A stretch of DNA of 64,000 nucleotides, taken from contig NC_088309.1 of NCBI RefSeq assembly GCF_910592395.1, positions 24,926,599-24,990,598 on the forward strand, given 5' to 3'. Made by a program: the position numbers and the translations under genes. How positions within the stretch are numbered: the stretch's first letter is position 1; the number at the start of each line of letters is the position of its first letter. Under the pieces are notes generated by a model. It did not search any database, was not told the origin of the DNA, and worked only from the letters and a program-made list of their open reading frames with translations. This document shows positions 38,579 to 51,188 of this stretch, one piece after another. This stretch comes from Lineus longissimus (lineage: Eukaryota > Nemertea > Pilidiophora > Heteronemertea > Lineidae).

Positions 38579-39286
38579 AAAATGTATGTCTTATGTACAG
38601 TGCCAGTGGAGTATTACATGTCCATGTAGCTAGAGACGAAGACGGTTCAAAGCATGGGGGCCTCTCTTTGGAGGAGACACTGCATTACGAGAACAATATA
38701 TAAAAAGATAAAACGAAAAAGACGCCCACGCCAAGTATATATATTTCATCTTTTTTTTCTCGATACAATATGCCGAGGTTATCTGATACATGTACATTTG
38801 CAAATTTCACACCTTTTGGTATAAAATCTGTTACAGATCAGTCAACAACGAGTAAATTGTAAATCCGAACATAATTTCGTCTTTTCGACCAATCTTACCG
38901 AGCGGGTAGAAACTATCGCGTAACCTTCGTTCACTTAAATATACGGACTCTCGGTTGGTTTTTCTGCCACACGAAATATAGAGATATTTTTCGGGAAAAT
39001 TTCATAAATATTTCTCATGGATTTAATGAGACGAACTTATCGGACGTATTATGCAGAGGTCGAAATCAGGCGATTAGTAGTTGTAATTAGCACTGCAAAC
39101 CTTCTCTCGACCTCAAAGCGCCATATACACATCTTATTACAATAAAAATACTAACTACATGTACTGTACATACACCCACAACTTTTCTATATCTTTTTCG
39201 GATCGTCTACACCTACATTTAGTTCAATCATGCTATCTAACTGTTTACGATTCCAGCCAAACTAGTTAATATCCAGCTTGAAAAAT

Positions 39287-39292
39287 TTTATT
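39287..39292 (-). terminator. Candidate poly(A) signal AATAAA for first SLC22-like gene
   Basis: Minus-strand AATAAA about 210 bases past the TGA at 39501. Confidence 0.5.
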
Positions 39293-39500
39293 ATGTACAG
39301 ATAAAATACAATGTACAGCATTATACAGTGTTTAGATGTAAATACGTCATTCATATTTTTTTCTTCTTTGCCATACCAGATTCATTTGCGTCAACACTCA
39401 CATTATGACATCCACGGAAAACCCATTTACCTGATGCATGTTGTACTCCTGAAACTTATACCCACTGTCCTTGAGAGTACGTTATTTTCCCCGTAAGCAA

Positions 39501-42500
39501 TCACACATTAGTGTCCTCGGCTTCTATATTCCGTGACGGGCGTTTCCTCATATTTGCGTGGATATCAAACGACTTTGCTCGTCCCCGCTTGCTGTCCCAG
39601 CTTTCCATTTCCTCTACGTTCTGGGGGAGCGGCCTTCCCAGGGTCTCTGGTAGCAGGAGGGCGAGAAGTCCTACCAGCACGGAGAGACATCCAAATATGA
39701 CCCCAGGTAGCCAGAACACCTTTCGCATCTTAAACGAAGAACAGTGATTTATTTAAGATTTATTTATTAACATACATGTATGGACTGATGATTGCATTAC
39801 CCGTGAACCAGTACAATAGACGATCATTTGTGGTGATGAAGGTGCATCCTTGGTATTCGGAACCATTGTGGATTGGCACTTCAAAGCAATTATACTAGTA
39901 CAATGTACGTACTTACCAGCAATGATGAAAATGGTGCCAGCATTCCGGCAACTCGAGCTGCAACCGAACACACACCCATACTTGTATTCCTGGAAAAAGA
40001 AATTCGAGGATGTTCGAAACGCCATGTTAAAGATAACCAAAAAGCGACAATTTCGCGACAGTTATGGATACAAGGATTTCAAAAATAAGTATCGAGCCAC
40101 AACGTCAGCCACATGATAGACCCAATGAAAGCACGGCATATAATGAAGGGATTACGATGACGTTGGTGATGATGATAAAGTTTCACTAAGTTGATGATGA
40201 TGTCGATGACGACGACAACTACGATGACGATGATGATATAGATGATGACAGATTGCATTGAAGTTCTTATCTTACCTCACATTGGTAGGGAACAACTCGC
40301 CGGCGTAGAGGAAGACCTCGCCGAAAGATGCTGATATTCCGAATTTACCGATCATGTTGAAGCAGATAACAAGGCCGGTCAGGTCAGTCCCACTGGCTGA
40401 AAGAAGTGATTTTATCGATTCATTCGCACCTCGGAGAGAGAATACAAGCCAGGGGGGTGTAATTGTTACTTGGTATAAGCAAATGTCACTGAAAAGCACA
40501 ACCAGTCATGCCAGTTGAGGCAGTCATAAGCTAAAATGTCACTCATCAAGCAGGTATAATGATATTCAAGCATATAAATATCCTCTTTGCAAGTATTACA
40601 CGTAGCCTCCATATTGTACAGTCACTATGCAGTACATTATATATTGCGTTCTCGCAATGTTATCGAACAGAAATATTTCACTTTTAAAGATTGAATGTTA
40701 TCATGACCAACCTGTTTTAGCAGGGATTGCTATAGATATTACAAGACCGACGCCTGCGATAGTATGATATATACAAAGAGGAATTCGCCGCCCGAAACTG
40801 CAAAAAAGCAAGACGTGTCAACTATCGATTTAGGACAATTAACCGGAGTAAGGTGCAAACTATTAAAAATATCGTAGGCCAATATTAGTATGTGACTTGA
40901 TCTCTAAGCTCTTAACATATCGCCGTAACAACTTTCTTCTTTTACCAGGACAAGGAAATTAGTTAATAAGCACAACTACGCTTTGACTGAAAAAACAGTG
41001 ATAAGTCTAGATAAGATAAGACTTATCACTGTTTTGTAGTCAAGAATATATTATATTCTTGACTACAGGACTGCAGACATTATCAACTGGTGTATCAACA
41101 GGTGTATGAGTCAAATTGACCTTTTTTGTCTTATTTCTGGATGATTGCTGCACGAATCACTCGAAGCTCTCGAATAACAGTATCTTTTAGATTTTCAATG
41201 GTGGTGTGTGGATACAGTTAACTTTAGTTATTATGTGGCAAGATATCTAGAAGGCATACCGTTTTAAAACGAAATAACTTTGACCGTAAGCTATCATTTC
41301 TACCAATCCACTGACGAAGTAGTTCATGTATCTATTTCCGGCAAGGTCAGCGGTACTCAAGGACAAACCGAAGTACACTAAACTATTCACGAACCTGAAA
41401 ATATAAATATCATTACCTATCACCCAATTTATGCTCCATTTCGGTGATAAGAATTGACAAAACAACATATGCATTTTCCGGCCTGCTGCGTGATGCTGCA
41501 GGCGAGTATCTTCCAAAGGACCACAAATGCTCAAGAATATACTGGTGTTATGCAAACACGCATCATAATAAATTATTTACAACAAGCCTTTGTGTGTACA
41601 AAACTGAATTAAAAGCATTCATCAGTGCAGAAATTTCTCTAAGTTCGCGAACGCCTATCCTATTGTTCGACATCAAACAATGGGGTATTTGACGCTTCGT
41701 GGGCTTTGTGATCCTTCTATATACACGTACAATGGTTTTCACAGGTATTAAGAGTGAATGCGAGTCAACAAAGCGAATATTATGAACAGCTAAACACCTT
41801 TGGTGATGACGTAACGCACTGCAGGATTGTATTTAATGTCAGTTCCTGGCTCGAGGGCAAGGCGAACACATACTATGTGTGTGTGGTCACTCCAATGTAA
41901 AAGTGGTAGGCCTCCAGTTTACAGGTTCACTTCATGGATTTCCGAATTTTCTGGCCAGGTCATCATGTGACTGTGATATACGGTGATATGCTGGACATTT
42001 TAGGTTGTCCTCGTGAATCTTAATGATATATTGAACATTATGGATTGTTTTTTCTGAATCTTAGCGATATCCTGAATATGCTGGGAATGCTCTTTGGTAG
42101 GTTAAGGGACATGTGAGATTGTAATGTAAACAGCATGTACATGTGCGACCGTAATCTAGATTGATATTCAAAATTGAAGGTGGGTTTCTACATTACTACT
42201 ATTAGTAATGAGAGAAGTGAGACATCACCAAGGGTAAGTATAACACCTGTGCTTGTTGTCGCTTTACACTCATAAGGCCTACATACGTCCGTGGGCCACA
42301 CGACATCAAATACAAGTATTCACGATTCCCGACATAAAAGGCTGGTGTACGCATGTCAACTCACCAAAGGGCGCACATGATAGCAAGATAGAGCCGCAAC
42401 TTTGGGTGACGAAATATTGTAAGGATATTGTCTCGCCTCTTCTGTCCCTCTTTGGGCTCGGGTTTCTTTTTACAGCAGTTGAATAAAGCCTTCACATCAA

Positions 42501-45500
42501 ACTTCTTCTTCTGATTGTCTTCTTTCTTATCTTCTGTGTTCTCTATCTCTGTTTTCTCTTCGTCTTTGCTGGACACGTCTCCGTCTTCCATGGAGTTGAG
42601 GATTGGACTCCCTGCCAGAGCTGTATGTATTTGAAAGAATTGCGTAAGATAAGGATGACCTTTGTCTCCAAACACACGTTTAATTTCATACAATGCTGAT
42701 TTTTAGGAACAATTTTGAATGGCGGTGCCGGTACCATATTATCAAGTCTGCTGAGACCCTAGGCTTACACACTCGCAAATCCTAGATTTTATTATGTACT
42801 CGGATCGTACGGACATAAAGTCCTTAGAACATTGCGGTCATGACGATGTATCCTTCTCCATCAGTTGGCATGAATCAACCATTTGAATACCAAGATGTGT
42901 AATACTGTGTTAACACTATTTAGCCGGTTATTTCAGGCCTGATGATGCCATACAGTAGCGAACAGCCTAGGACCAGGGAATTAAAGGTGACTTCTCACTC
43001 TGCTTGAAAGAAGTGCATGTTTGATAATATGATAGAGTGGGCATATCAGGAAACGGCTAAATAGTACTCTTTCATTGACACTTTCTTTCAATTACAACAT
43101 GGGATATGGCCTACCTGATTTTCCAGTAAACGGGTGTGCAGGGTAGTCCTTCAGACCATTGAACTTAGCAATCTTTCGCAACTGTTCCTCCGCTTCTTTT
43201 TCTTTGTTGTTGGCCACTTGCCATGGCACGGATTCTGGATATATCCTGAAAAAAATCGGTAAATCAAAACAAAAGAATGCAAGCAAATTACATCAAAGAC
43301 AGCATGGGAACAACAGACTCGACATAGAGTTCGAAATGTTCTAGATTTATTCCAGATCTAGCTATTACTGAATGATTCAGAAACAATTCATTCGTGTCCG
43401 TCTGCAAACGTCGAAAATCCAAAAACGTTTTATAAGATTATCAGCTAAGATCTTATTCTGTTTCGCGTGCATGTGCTCGGTCATTCGTAACAAGATTCTG
43501 GTAAAAACATTGCAACGCTTGTACATGCGCATGAACATGTACACAAAACTGAACAAGGTTTCAGCTATGAATCTTAAAGATGCTTATCATGATTTTCGAC
43601 TTGGAGGTATAGCGTGAAGCAATAAACCTGTAGTAATCTAAGTCAGAAATACTCACCAGAATCCGACAACAGTGACAACCATGGGCAAGGATATCGCCAG
43701 TTGGAACATCCTCCAGTCTCTGACCGCATATCCTATACCTGCCTGGATCATCATGGCTACGGCCCAGAACGTCTGAACGATGATACCGGCGAAGGTTCGT
43801 TGATCAGCTGGGAAGATCTCACAGCAGAGAACAAACCCGGACAGCACAATTCCCTTAAAGAAGAGACAGCATTAAAAGTGAGTGCAGATGCTCTTAAACA
43901 ACTTGACCAGAACGAAGATCAAGTGCAAGAGACCATCGATCCGCGGTGTTAGTTATAACCATGAGGTGCACTCTGGTTATTTTCGTCGATCGTAAGATAT
44001 ACATGTACAGCACCGGCGAAATGTTTTGGAGAACATGCTACGTTTCTTAAACTAAGATATCAAAATGCGAAATAACATGGAAAATGATAAGCTTTTGCAC
44101 CGAAACGGTTCCATACATTTTCAACGCGTAAGCTTAATTGTCAGCATTAGTTGAACTATGCACGATTAATGTGTACGTGACAATGCTTTTGATTTTGTAA
44201 TTTTCAAAATGATAAATAAATGGCTGGTATGGGAGATATATGATTCTAGATTACAGATTTCGATGCATCAATTTCCAATTTCTGTAATTGCAGTGGCGAT
44301 ACTCTAGACTCGGTAAAGTCCATTATTTTTATATTCAATGATATGAATACCGCCAAGTAGGCGGTGCATGTACGCAAACGATCGGTTTGAAATGCATACG
44401 CTTTTGTGTACATTGTATTTACTTGTACCACAAGTAACTAGAAATAAACATTGTCCCTGTACAGTAACCAGATGTACTAAAGTGATGAATATTGACATTG
44501 ACAGTGTGTTGGTACAAAGGATGTTTTCAGATGATTTCTAATGACTACGTCAGCTTACCTGTTGCAAAGCCCCTGTGAGAAATCGAAAGAAGGTGAACAC
44601 GTAGTAATCGTTTATGAAGACCTGTATGGTCCCAATGATGACCATAGCCCAATTCACGCCAATGAACACTGGTTTCCTGCCGAAGTTATCGGACAAAGTG
44701 GTGAACACCATTGCTCCTGCCATGACGCCGAGAACGAAAAATGTCTGGGTCATGTCCTTCATGTATTCTCTTTCGCACACAAGTTCCCACTGAAAAACAA
44801 GATTTGAACGGTTAATAACCGTGTGTATGTAGTGATAGAGCAAATGCTCGAACGAGTTGGATGGTGGAGAAAGATGTTCCTTTGTTCAGTAATGTTGCGA
44901 CATGCATCGCCTGATATCTTTAAAAAAACAAATGGTTGGCCGAAAACCTTTCATTTTATTTCCACCTTCTTGCCCAGAAGATCTAGCCCAGTGTTCTGTT
45001 TTTGGTTATCCCCATATTATTTCATAGTTTCCATACCATAAACAGCTACATGTAGCGTGACCATTATTTTTCCGAAGTAGGATTTAGGGAAGTATATGTA
45101 CACGTCAACCTGTTCTCAATACATATCTTTGGCTAACAGGAAAATAATTCAGTTATAATGTTCGGGGAGGGAATTGTACTGATGTTCATCTGTTGGATGC
45201 AAAATTATTAGCGTCCAATGCTTGATCGTTGTTTCAAGAATAATTTTGCGAAACTTACCTCCATAACAATCGTATTCTTATAATCCGTGATATATGTGAA
45301 TCCATCGTTACAAGGCACCGAGACATTGTTGTAGACCACGCCATTTAAAGTTTGATTTCCAAAGATGTGACACTTGTCTCGCACTTGCTTTCCTTCGTCA
45401 TTTCTGACCATTGGGATACTTGTGTTCGCCTCGCCAGGGGGCACCTTACAGTGGTAGTCTGGCACGCCACCTGGAGGAATAAATACAACAGCTCTTTGAG

Positions 45501-48500
45501 AGATCACATTCCTCTAGCACGGTAAAAGTTGCTTACATTGTCTTCTAACTTTAGATTTGCATACATGAAGTAAAGGATGGTTGTAGAACGTCTAACTTGT
45601 TGTGTAGCAAAACTCCTTAATAGATTTTGATTAGCAAAGTATTGTTAAAGCCCTTCGTGTTCATTTTTTCGTGTGACTCAGGTAGAGATAAAACTAAACA
45701 TTGCCGAGCGATGAAAGATCTATGTTGTTATATCGCTACGTTCAACGGTACGCGCATGCGTACATTAATTGTTTGGGCGAAATGTTAGAGTAGTGTTGAC
45801 CAACCAACTTCAACAGTAAACTCGTCCAGACTGCAATATTGCAATGGTATTGAACAGGCTTGGACATTGACTTGTAACTACCATCAACACATGATCAGCT
45901 TCAGACATCATGTCACGTGTTTAGGATTGCGGAATTAATTAGAACTTGAAGAGCAGAACATTGTCTCCGGAGTACTTTCAGACAATTACTGAAGTGGGTA
46001 CAGCCATAGCGTAATGGAGGCATTAATTGGAGAGAGCAATTGTAATGCTTATCAAGATTAATAGGGCCTTTGCAGAAGAGGGAAATACGCCATTATATTA
46101 TTCAGACCAGAATGTTGAATGACACTACGACAAGGTCAATGGCAAAAATAAATCTGCTTTCAATGTTTTGAGAGCTATAATTGGCGCAACAAATATGAAT
46201 AATAACTACTGTTGTGACCTAATGGGGTGCAAAATCGGCATGATAGAATCAGATATCTGGTACAGAAGTCTTAACCAAAGTACTATATCTATATAGAGAG
46301 GATTTCTTTAAATTTTAGATGCCGACACCTATCAACGTGATTAAAAGGTTTGCTATGAGATGTTCTTCCCTTGGCTTGGCTATTTCCTAGTTACATTTGT
46401 GCGCAAAGGTTTGCGTGTGTATATCATGATAATAAGTCCAAAGAAAACGACAGTAATTAGGATGTTCATGCAACATGCAATATTCGCCGGTCGAATCATA
46501 GTCACTGAACTACTCCTTAATCAAGATTGAACCCAGTTAGTTCAAATCATTTTATGATGACGATTGCACAGTTGTATGGTAGTCCTCTCCACAGCCGATG
46601 CAAGTCGAATACACCATGATTACGTGTATGTCACCAACACAGTACTTGGCTGATTAATTACATATTAAGGCTAATTGACCTAGTACGAGTAAAGCTAAAT
46701 ACATGTATATGATAATGTGACCAAAATAATAAGTCAGCTAAGAGGATAGACGGATGATAATGGTCAAAATCAATGTTTTTCTTTATATAATTGTTCATGG
46801 TAAGAGCTAAAATTTGCCCATTTCTCTTCTGCAGACATAAACGATGATATTCGCACAGAACTAATACATGTTTTACTCACGGCTCTTCTTTCAAACACTC
46901 CGATGTCGTAAAAGTACGCTTGTATCATGCACAAATGACTCGACTGGTTTTTTTATATAAAAACAAAACACCTGCCAAACCCACCCGGTCACATAGCGCC
47001 CATAAGATCACATGACAGAGCCATTATCGAAGAGTAGCAATCCGTGTAATTCGCTTTTTGTATAAGATGCGTTAACTATCAGAGATAAAAAGCACAAATT
47101 ATAGGTTGATTATAATAATATCATAGTATTTAGGCCATGCTGGATGAAGGAACGAGTAACATCGAATAAACCATTGTAAGCTCAAACAATTAAAAGCCAA
47201 ATAGTACTGATGACTATATACCAAGATTGTTTTTCAATAACATTTTGGCGCGTTTTTATTGGCTTTATACATACTAACGGCATTCGGAAATCAGCGCTTG
47301 TCCACCTAAATAACAAAGGAAGCCGCCATTATTCATGTGTGCAGCAGGGTATGCTTGTAGCACGAGTGATTCAAAATGATCCAAGTTATTATGTTACCGG
47401 TATTTCGGATGTTTTCGAAATATCATTTTTCAAAGAGTACATTTATTTGGGAAATCTGTGACAAAAAGTATAATGCATTGACACTGCACGTTTGATAACT
47501 GCAGAGTGTCGAGATCGTTAGAATGCTCACAGTATTTCATACTCCAGTCCTCGTCAATGATCGCAAAAGCCTTACGTGTACTTATCCGTTGTGTTATTCT
47601 GTATTTTGACATAATATGCATGATGGAAAGGGTTACAGCAATTCATATATTTTGTGTTAAACGCCTCATTAGAACCAACATTTAGTAATAATGGCAATGA
47701 ATAGTCGACAATTATGCTACCTGATATATTCGCCAACCTATTTCTATGACATTATTCCCACCGATTGGACTTGGGAGCATAAATCAAGGTCTGCATGCCG
47801 GTTACATACCTCCAATCGCTAATTTCAGAATCTCCCAACACCGAACATAATATTGTCAAGATAAAACCAAAGAAAACAAACTGCCGTTGTCCACCCTTGC
47901 CCTTTCAGACGCAAGAACCCACCACAGCGAATGAGGACAATCATAAAATGTTCGGCAAATGAAAACTTACTTATCATGCGTATTCTGCCCAGAAAGCACG
48001 GCAATAACTGATCATGGCTTGTGGTTTAGATTATAGCGTATTCCAGCTGAGAGAAAGTGTTGATAAGGAAACATTGGTTTGAGGAAACGACGTTGTCGCA
48101 GTTATCTAATACTCCCCGAAGCTAGCATTGGTAACAGAGAACCTTACTATTGACATGTTAGTCCAGGATGTCCCCTATCACCTCACACCAACCACGAACC
48201 CCCTGGATCTCGTTTTTTTCCCACCATGGTAATTTTAAAACGAACAAGTAGGGCGATAGTTGACAATACACGACTAGAGTTCTGGCGGTCTCGGCACAAC
48301 CCTTGCGAAATTCTTAGAAGCTTTGTCATCATTGCTTTAATACGTTGTAGCTTTAGTCTGTTGCTTCACAGGTGTGAGAAGTTAAGCCTCCCGCTTGTAA
48401 ATGGTCTAGATAGGCATTGGCCTAGTCAAGTCACGAGGTGTGGCGCCCATTTTGTAATTGAAAGTTCGCCGTAGGCCCCAGTCAAAGCATTTAGTCACTA

Positions 48501-49226
48501 AGTCAGCGTCATTAGTAACGTTTTCATTAAGCACATTATTCCCATGTCTGGTTGAAGGGCAATGGTATAAAGCAGTTTGACCCATTAGTGATAATGGCAA
48601 CAGCCGTAAATATAATATACAGTGATCATGCATGCTTGCAATTTATGAAACCAGTACAAATATTTCGGTCTTAACATGCATTGCATATCTTACGTACTTT
48701 AAAGTCATTTCTAAGTGGTCGCACATCAGACTTATGACTTGAATTCTGATCACAGGCCTGATCTTTGACCCAATAATAAGACTTGGACGTACTTGCAAAT
48801 TTGGTTAAAGTTTATTTGATTTCAAACAGCGGGTAAACCAATTGCTGATCGTAAATAAGTGTGCTAGAAAGCAACCCGGCAAAGGCAGCGAGGGTATTCA
48901 ATCATGCACTAAAATTCACAAGGGGATCATGTCAAACATTGTAAAAGTTTAGAAAACTTGTCAAATTCATTAGAATTTGATAACTTGAGGTAGTTCGCCC
49001 ATCCCTACGACCTAATAAATTAAGTTTCCAAATTTTACAATGTTTTTAATTGCACACAATCCACTCATGCACGACGCCTACGATATAACTCACCAAGGAA
49101 CACGATGGCCAACACATGCCAACATGCCGGAAATGTGGTGCTGACACTGAGGACGACATAGATGACAACATGCCAGCGGCTAAATCTTCCCAGCAAGGCC
49201 AAAGCTTCATCCACTTCCATTGCCAT
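39501..49226 (-). CDS. SLC22-family (organic cation/carnitine-type) transporter, complete (600 aa)
   Basis: Major-facilitator plasma-membrane transporter of organic ions. Exons: 49226-49094, 45470-45259, 44789-44559, 43853-43657, 43245-43115, 42620-42365, 41394-41260, 40797-40712, 40396-40276, 39989-39917, 39728-39501; 1803 bp, in frame. Begins MAMEVDEALALLGRFSRWH, then TM1. A large Cys- and N-glycosylation-rich extracellular loop (GVPDYHCKVP..., NQT, NVS) follows. The MFS motif DNFGRKP lies at about 149-155 after TM2, and PES plus the KEKEAEEQLRKIAKFNG helix after TM6 match OCT/OCTN proteins. The cytoplasmic loop before TM7 is long and strongly charged (EDKKEDNQKKK, NCCKKK). The last exon has LLLPETLGRPLPQNVEEME, the SLC22 C-terminal signature. 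The first intron is 3.6 kb. Substrate cannot be assigned. Tandem paralogue at 51189-63134. Confidence 0.93.
40992..41066. repeat. Two adjacent perfect palindromes
   Basis: 40992-41035 folds with 17-bp AAAACAGTGATAAGTCT arms; directly adjoining, 41036-41066 is a near-perfect palindrome with GTAGTCAAGAATATA arms. They lie in the intron between the 41260 and 40797 exon edges. Likely fold-back transposon remnants or cruciform-forming DNA. Confidence 0.6.
48937..49047. repeat. Imperfect inverted repeat
   Basis: Arms AACATTGTAAAA (48937 on) and its complement (ending about 49047), extending imperfectly to about 24 bp, with an 80-bp spacer. It is in intron 1 of the first transporter, about 50 bp from exon 1. 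MITE-like. Confidence 0.4.
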
Positions 49227-51188
49227 CCTTGCAGCTGCTTAGGTCCGTAACTGTTAACAGCGTAATCGGAACCAATGCCCGAGGTCGAGTCTCGGAAAAA
49301 ACGATCATGAAGTCCACCGCACTCCGCCGGCGCTCGTCCAATTGTTTGACCGAGACAATTCGCTATCCGATCGGCGAATCTTCATATATAGCTTCCCATT
49401 GGCTTTTGACAAGCAACCGCCGGCTTGACCGTTTATTGTAATTGGGGCATTTGGTAAGTATTGGAGGTTGGGAATGGTTAGTAACTAGGTTAATAAATAT
49501 ATGATGCCATGGTAAGCTTAAGCTGTTTGAACCGCTATCATGCCTATTATGACTGCGCGCTGTGAGCTGTCGCCGTCCGGGAACCTGATATTTGTGAAGT
49601 CAGGTCATCTGGCTATTGCAAGCCTCCGTCTCTTTTTCCGGACAAGAGTTGCCCATGGTCTTAATGTCACAATTGTTAATTTGGAAATGAAGTTTTGAAT
49701 CTTTGAGTCGAGGTTGTATTACGATGTAGTTTTGTCATTAAATTGTAAAGTCGAGTTTTGAATTTCGAGATCACGCTCAAAATTTCGAAGTTAACTTTTG
49801 AATTCCGATTTCGAGTTTCGAAGAGCAACATTTTTAGTAACAAGGTATGCTTTTCAATTTCGTAGTCAAGTTTTGAATTCTTAATTTCAGAACAGCCCTC
49901 TTGGCTTTCATATGCATTTTTTTTCTTTTATCGTTGGTGAGGCTTAGCAACAACTACAGTCAAGGAAACACTAAAGTAGAGGTTATGTACGCCCAAATAC
50001 TTGAGAACAATATATTATCCACTTGTTGGGAACGATTGGTAAATTAACCGTAAATGATCACCAAATCTCAGTTAATGGATAGTTTCCTCTACGACCACTC
50101 TTAAACCACTTGTTTTTTTCGTAGTCTAATACTGTTGTTTGTAATGTATCTGCATACACAAGGTAGGCCAATAGTTAAAATTGCAGCGTATTGTTTAATA
50201 GGTAGATAATTGAAGCTCTTGACCGACAAAGTGAACAGGACTACCGTGGATGGAGCAACTGGGGCGTCGCCTGTGAGATTGGGAAAGATAGAGCTCCAAC
50301 GAAAATGTTTTTCCAAACTTTTGTCGTAAAACTGAATCTTCTTATTCGAAACTTGCCTAATGGTCACAGCATTCTTGTTCTCTTCATGCACTTTTTTACT
50401 CATTCATGTACATATGGTACTATTGGTATTAACGATAAGACGAAATAACAGTCCATCGACGATTTAATCAAATATTCGTTCCATACATGTTTGGTTTTAA
50501 AAAATATTTTTTTGAAATGCTTATTATGTATACTTGAATATATAAAGCAATACAAAAACTGTACAGAAAATAATAATGTACATAGTTGTTCTTCTGTATG
50601 AAACCTTGCGGTAGTGTTCTAAGATGAGAATAGTGATTTGATCATGTCGCGTTTAACTATACAGAGCTGCGCACGGTTTTCGGTATACTTTAAGTAAAAT
50701 GGTACAATTGCAGCCTCAGTACAGTTATAGCCAATACAGTGCTAAATACCTGTTAGTGCAAAATATTGCACACAGAGGCTATACATGTAACTGCACCGGG
50801 GCTATTGTACCACCTTGACTAACTTGATATTGCATCGTACATATTCAGTCTTCCCCAACATTCCCTCCAGCAGAAATAATGATGATGTCTAGTCCAAATG
50901 TTTAAGCTTCGAGTAAGTCACAATTATTTCAAGGTCTAGCTATAAAGTAGCTCTGTTACATGTAGAGCGAATGCATCCCATGGTGAGTGTATTTAATAAA
51001 TGCATGAGAGAGTCCAATCGTGTCCGTATGGTGGCTGGGAAAGGACATCACATGATTTTTTTTCAACCTGAAATTTTTTTTTTCAACATGAAGAATTTTT
51101 CTTTCAACATGAAGATTTTTTTTTTCAACACGAAGAATTCTTTTTTCAACATGAAGAATTTTTTTCATCATGATTAGGCAGACGCAGG
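49227..51188. other. Intergenic region between tandem transporters
   Basis: Promoter side of the first SLC22-like gene and 3' flank of the second. Apart from the minisatellite next to the downstream stop codon, no gene or repeat is recognised. Confidence 0.6.
51054..51172. repeat. Minisatellite of ~21-bp units
   Basis: About five imperfect copies of TTTTTTTCAACATGAAGAAT directly downstream of the second transporter's stop codon (51189), so probably in its 3' UTR. The apparent reading frame here is only the repeat. Confidence 0.8.

Larger units (their letters stand above)
38086..39500. other. Convergent intergenic region (esterase 3' / transporter 3')
   Basis: Separates two genes facing each other. 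Contains AATAAA on plus (38418-38423) and on minus (39287-39292), and the tRNA-like fragment at 38490-38578. No protein gene seen. Confidence 0.6.
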
